Shown: one piece after another, positions 43,322 to 44,936 of the stretch
Layout: every line of letters begins with the position of its first letter
How positions within the stretch are numbered: the stretch's first letter is position 1
Source of the DNA: Nonomuraea longispora
GTDB taxonomy: Bacteria; Actinomycetota; Actinomycetes; Streptosporangiales; Streptosporangiaceae
Direction of reading: 5' to 3'
DNA: 44,936 nucleotides
Assembly: GCF_004348345.1 (NCBI RefSeq)
Contig: NZ_SMJZ01000057.1
Location: forward strand, 1 to 44,936
Position numbers and translations under genes: made by a program
The notes under the pieces: model-generated
What the model was told of the DNA's origin: nothing
The model's database searches: none
Seen by the model: only the letters and a program-made list of their open reading frames with translations

Positions 43322-44479
43322 ATGCTCCCCGCAGACCTGCCCGGCACGGTGCGCGACGCGCTGCTCGCCCCGCTCGTCGACCACCACTGTCACGGGGTGC
43401 GGCGAGACGACCTGACGAGAGCCGAGTTCGAGCTGCTCATCAACGAGGGGGGCAGCCCGGCGCCTCCCGGCACCACCCACTTCGACACGCCGTTCGGCGC
43501 GGCGGTGCGCCGCTGGTGCGCGCCGCTGCTCGATCTTGAGCCGCACGCGCCGCCCGCCGTCTACCTCGCCCGCCGCGCCGAGCTGGGCGCGGGCGAGGTC
43601 AACAGGCGGTTCCTGGCGGCGTCAGGCGTGGTGGCCTTCCTGGTGGACACGGAACCGGCCGGCGCCTGGGAGGAGGGCGAACTGCTCTCGGCCCCCGAGA
43701 TGGGCCGCCACGGCGGCGCAGCGGCCGACGAGCTCGTACGGATCGAGGCCGTCGAGCGCGACGTGGCCGAGACGGCGCAGATCTCCGTCGACTACCTCGA
43801 CGACCTCGGCGAGGAGCTGACCGCCAGGGCCGCCAGGGCGGTCGGGTTCACCACGGTCATCGGGTCGCTCCACGGCCTCGACTTCGACCCGTCCCGGCCC
43901 AGCAGGGGCTCGGTGATCGCGGCGGTCAACCGGCGCCTGTCGGAGCCCAAGGAGCCGCTGACCGACCCCGTCCTGCTGCGCCACCTGCTGTGGATCGCGA
44001 TCGACGTGGCCAGGGAGCGGGGGCTGCCCGTGCAGTTCCACACCGGCTTCGGCGGCTCGGGGCCCGACCTGCACCGCAGCGACCCGGCCAGGCTGAGCGC
44101 CCTGGTCAGGGCCTTGCAGCCGGCGTCCGTGCCGGTGGTCCTGCTGCACTGCTACCCGTTCCACCGCCAGGCCGCCTACCTGGCGGGCCTCTACCCGCAC
44201 GTCTACGTGGACGTCGGGCTCGCGCTCCCGCACACCGCCGCCGCCTCGGCGAGGGTCGTGGAGGAGTTGCTGGAGCTGGCGCCGTTCCACAAGCAGGTGT
44301 TCGGCTCCGGCTGCCACGCCGTGGCCGAGACCGGCTACCTGGGCGCGCTGTCCTACCGGCGGGCGATGGGCGCGGCCCTGCGGGCCAGGCTCGGTTCGGG
44401 GGAGTGGAGCGTCGCGGACGCGGCCAGGGTCGCCCACATGATCGGCTCGGGCAACGCCCGCCGGATCTACCGGCTGTGA
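43322..44479 (+). CDS. Amidohydrolase-superfamily protein (Amidohydro_2), altered metal site
   Basis: 385-aa TIM-barrel hydrolase. The HxH motif is H22-C-H24 in LVDHHCHGV, a middle metal/catalytic His is in VQFHTGFGG, and another is in VVLLHCYPFHRQAAYLAG. At the end of strand 8, where the family has G-S/T-D with the catalytic Asp, this protein has VFGSGCHAVAE (G330, C331), so the Asp appears missing. It resembles the amidohydrolase domain associated with FluG/glutamine-synthetase-like proteins. It may have altered or lost activity. Unlinked to trp by function. Confidence 0.78.
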   Translation: MLPADLPGTVRDALLAPLVDHHCHGVRRDDLTRAEFELLINEGGSPAPPGTTHFDTPFGAAVRRWCAPLLDLEPHAPPAVYLARRAELGAGEVNRRFLAASGVVAFLVDTEPAGAWEEGELLSAPEMGRHGGAAADELVRIEAVERDVAETAQISVDYLDDLGEELTARAARAVGFTTVIGSLHGLDFDPSRPSRGSVIAAVNRRLSEPKEPLTDPVLLRHLLWIAIDVARERGLPVQFHTGFGGSGPDLHRSDPARLSALVRALQPASVPVVLLHCYPFHRQAAYLAGLYPHVYVDVGLALPHTAAASARVVEELLELAPFHKQVFGSGCHAVAETGYLGALSYRRAMGAALRARLGSGEWSVADAARVAHMIGSGNARRIYRL

Positions 44480-44658
44480 CGTGGGGGTTCGGGGGGAGGC
44501 ACCGAGACCGTCAGGTTCTCCCTACGGCCCTCGATCAACCGGACGTCAGCGATCACGCGGATCGGGCATCCGTGCACGTCGACGGCCGGCCACCCGAGGC
44601 CGGCCGCTACGAATGGGCGCACGTTAAACCGTGGGATGGAGAGGGTAGAGCTCGACAT
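44467..44658 (-). CDS. Possible small protein, 63 aa
   Basis: Open frame from ATG 44658 with high G/C at third codon positions and ordinary amino-acid content (VRPFVAAGLGWPAVDVHGCP, IRVIADVRLIEGRRENLTV). No Shine-Dalgarno and no homologue recognised. It overlaps the end of the amidohydrolase gene by 13 bases in convergent orientation. It could be real or a remnant. Confidence 0.35.
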   Translation of the reverse strand: MSSSTLSIPRFNVRPFVAAGLGWPAVDVHGCPIRVIADVRLIEGRRENLTVSVPPPEPPRHSR

Positions 44659-44708
44659 GTCCGTGGCGTTCTCGGCGACGTCGGACACGGGGGACGTTCG
44701 GGGGCACG

Positions 44709-44884
44709 ATGCAAGCGTTCGTGATGAAGGAGATCGGGCAGGTCGGTCTGGTGGGCAAGCCGGTTCCGCGGCCTGGTCCCCTGGATGCCGTCGTACGGAC
44801 GACCGCGGCGAGATGGAGCGTGCTTTCGAGGTCTCGGACAAGAAGCTCGATGACGTGGTGAAAGTGCTGATCATGTTTGCGTGA
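44709..44884 (+). pseudogene. Alcohol dehydrogenase collapsed to its two ends
   Basis: ATG 44709 begins MQAFVMKEIGQVGLVGKPVP and continues RPGPLDAVVRTTAA, the N-terminus of a zinc-dependent medium-chain (isopropanol-type) alcohol dehydrogenase. At about 44810 the sequence jumps, in another frame, to EMERAFEVSDKKLDDVVKVL followed by IMFA and a stop, the exact C-terminus of the same family. Roughly 290 residues holding the zinc and NAD sites are gone. The N-terminal frame reads on into unrelated residues, so no functional product is possible. Confidence 0.78.
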
Positions 44885-44936
44885 CGGTAGCTGATCAGCG
44901 TCCGGTGACGGGCGGTGGTGACGTCCGTTGTTCAGG

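Overview
The window is high-GC actinobacterial chromosome. It shows strong G/C preference at third codon positions, many GTG starts, frequent 4-base stop/start overlaps, and many genes with a TAnnnT box 6-8 bases before the start codon (leaderless). The gene mix points to Streptosporangiales, possibly a Nonomuraea-like organism: a fused TrpE-TrpG behind a WW leader peptide, a formylglycine-generating enzyme, a MurG paralogue, a NACHT ATPase and a MctC-like symporter with a DUF3311 partner. That placement is inference. I saw no rRNA, tRNA, CRISPR array or intact insertion sequence.

Layout. 1-1716: deoR-fruK, leftward; fruK runs off the left edge. 1818-7143: small metabolic and housekeeping genes (serine hydrolase, Cys-rich protein, methyltransferase, CBS protein, YjbR protein, unknown protein, GNAT). 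7177-9653: broken nucleotidyltransferase, then a PrpE-type acyl-CoA synthetase without a clear start. 9751-15760: a NACHT NTPase, debris of an MMPL transporter, and three tandem paralogous membrane/coiled-coil proteins, closed by a convergent MurG-like gene. 16886-22155: formylglycine-generating enzyme, Ppx/GppA phosphatase, RsbW-like kinase, and a TetR/MFS pair with two visible operators.

22276-22745 is a doubly broken GNAT gene. 22775-27390 is a tight leftward four-gene operon: putative DNA-binding protein, RecB/Cas4-like nuclease with a cysteine cluster, unknown 475-aa protein, and Upf1/Dna2-type SF1 helicase. It is the best candidate here for an undescribed DNA-processing or defence system. 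27557-31213: frameshifted methyltransferase, two membrane proteins, TetR regulator, stub of an acyl-CoA dehydrogenase, CPBP protease. 31399-36956: MctC-like symporter with DUF3311 partner, SDR, WYL regulator, CocE hydrolase. 37062-40562: large secreted subtilase. 40974-43280: trp promoter, leader peptide, attenuator and trpEG. The right end holds an amidohydrolase and a collapsed alcohol dehydrogenase.

A recurring theme is gene decay. At least six loci are broken, and three of them keep both ends of the gene while the middle has been deleted. Two others carry single-base indels in short G runs, which could be real mutations or assembly errors.
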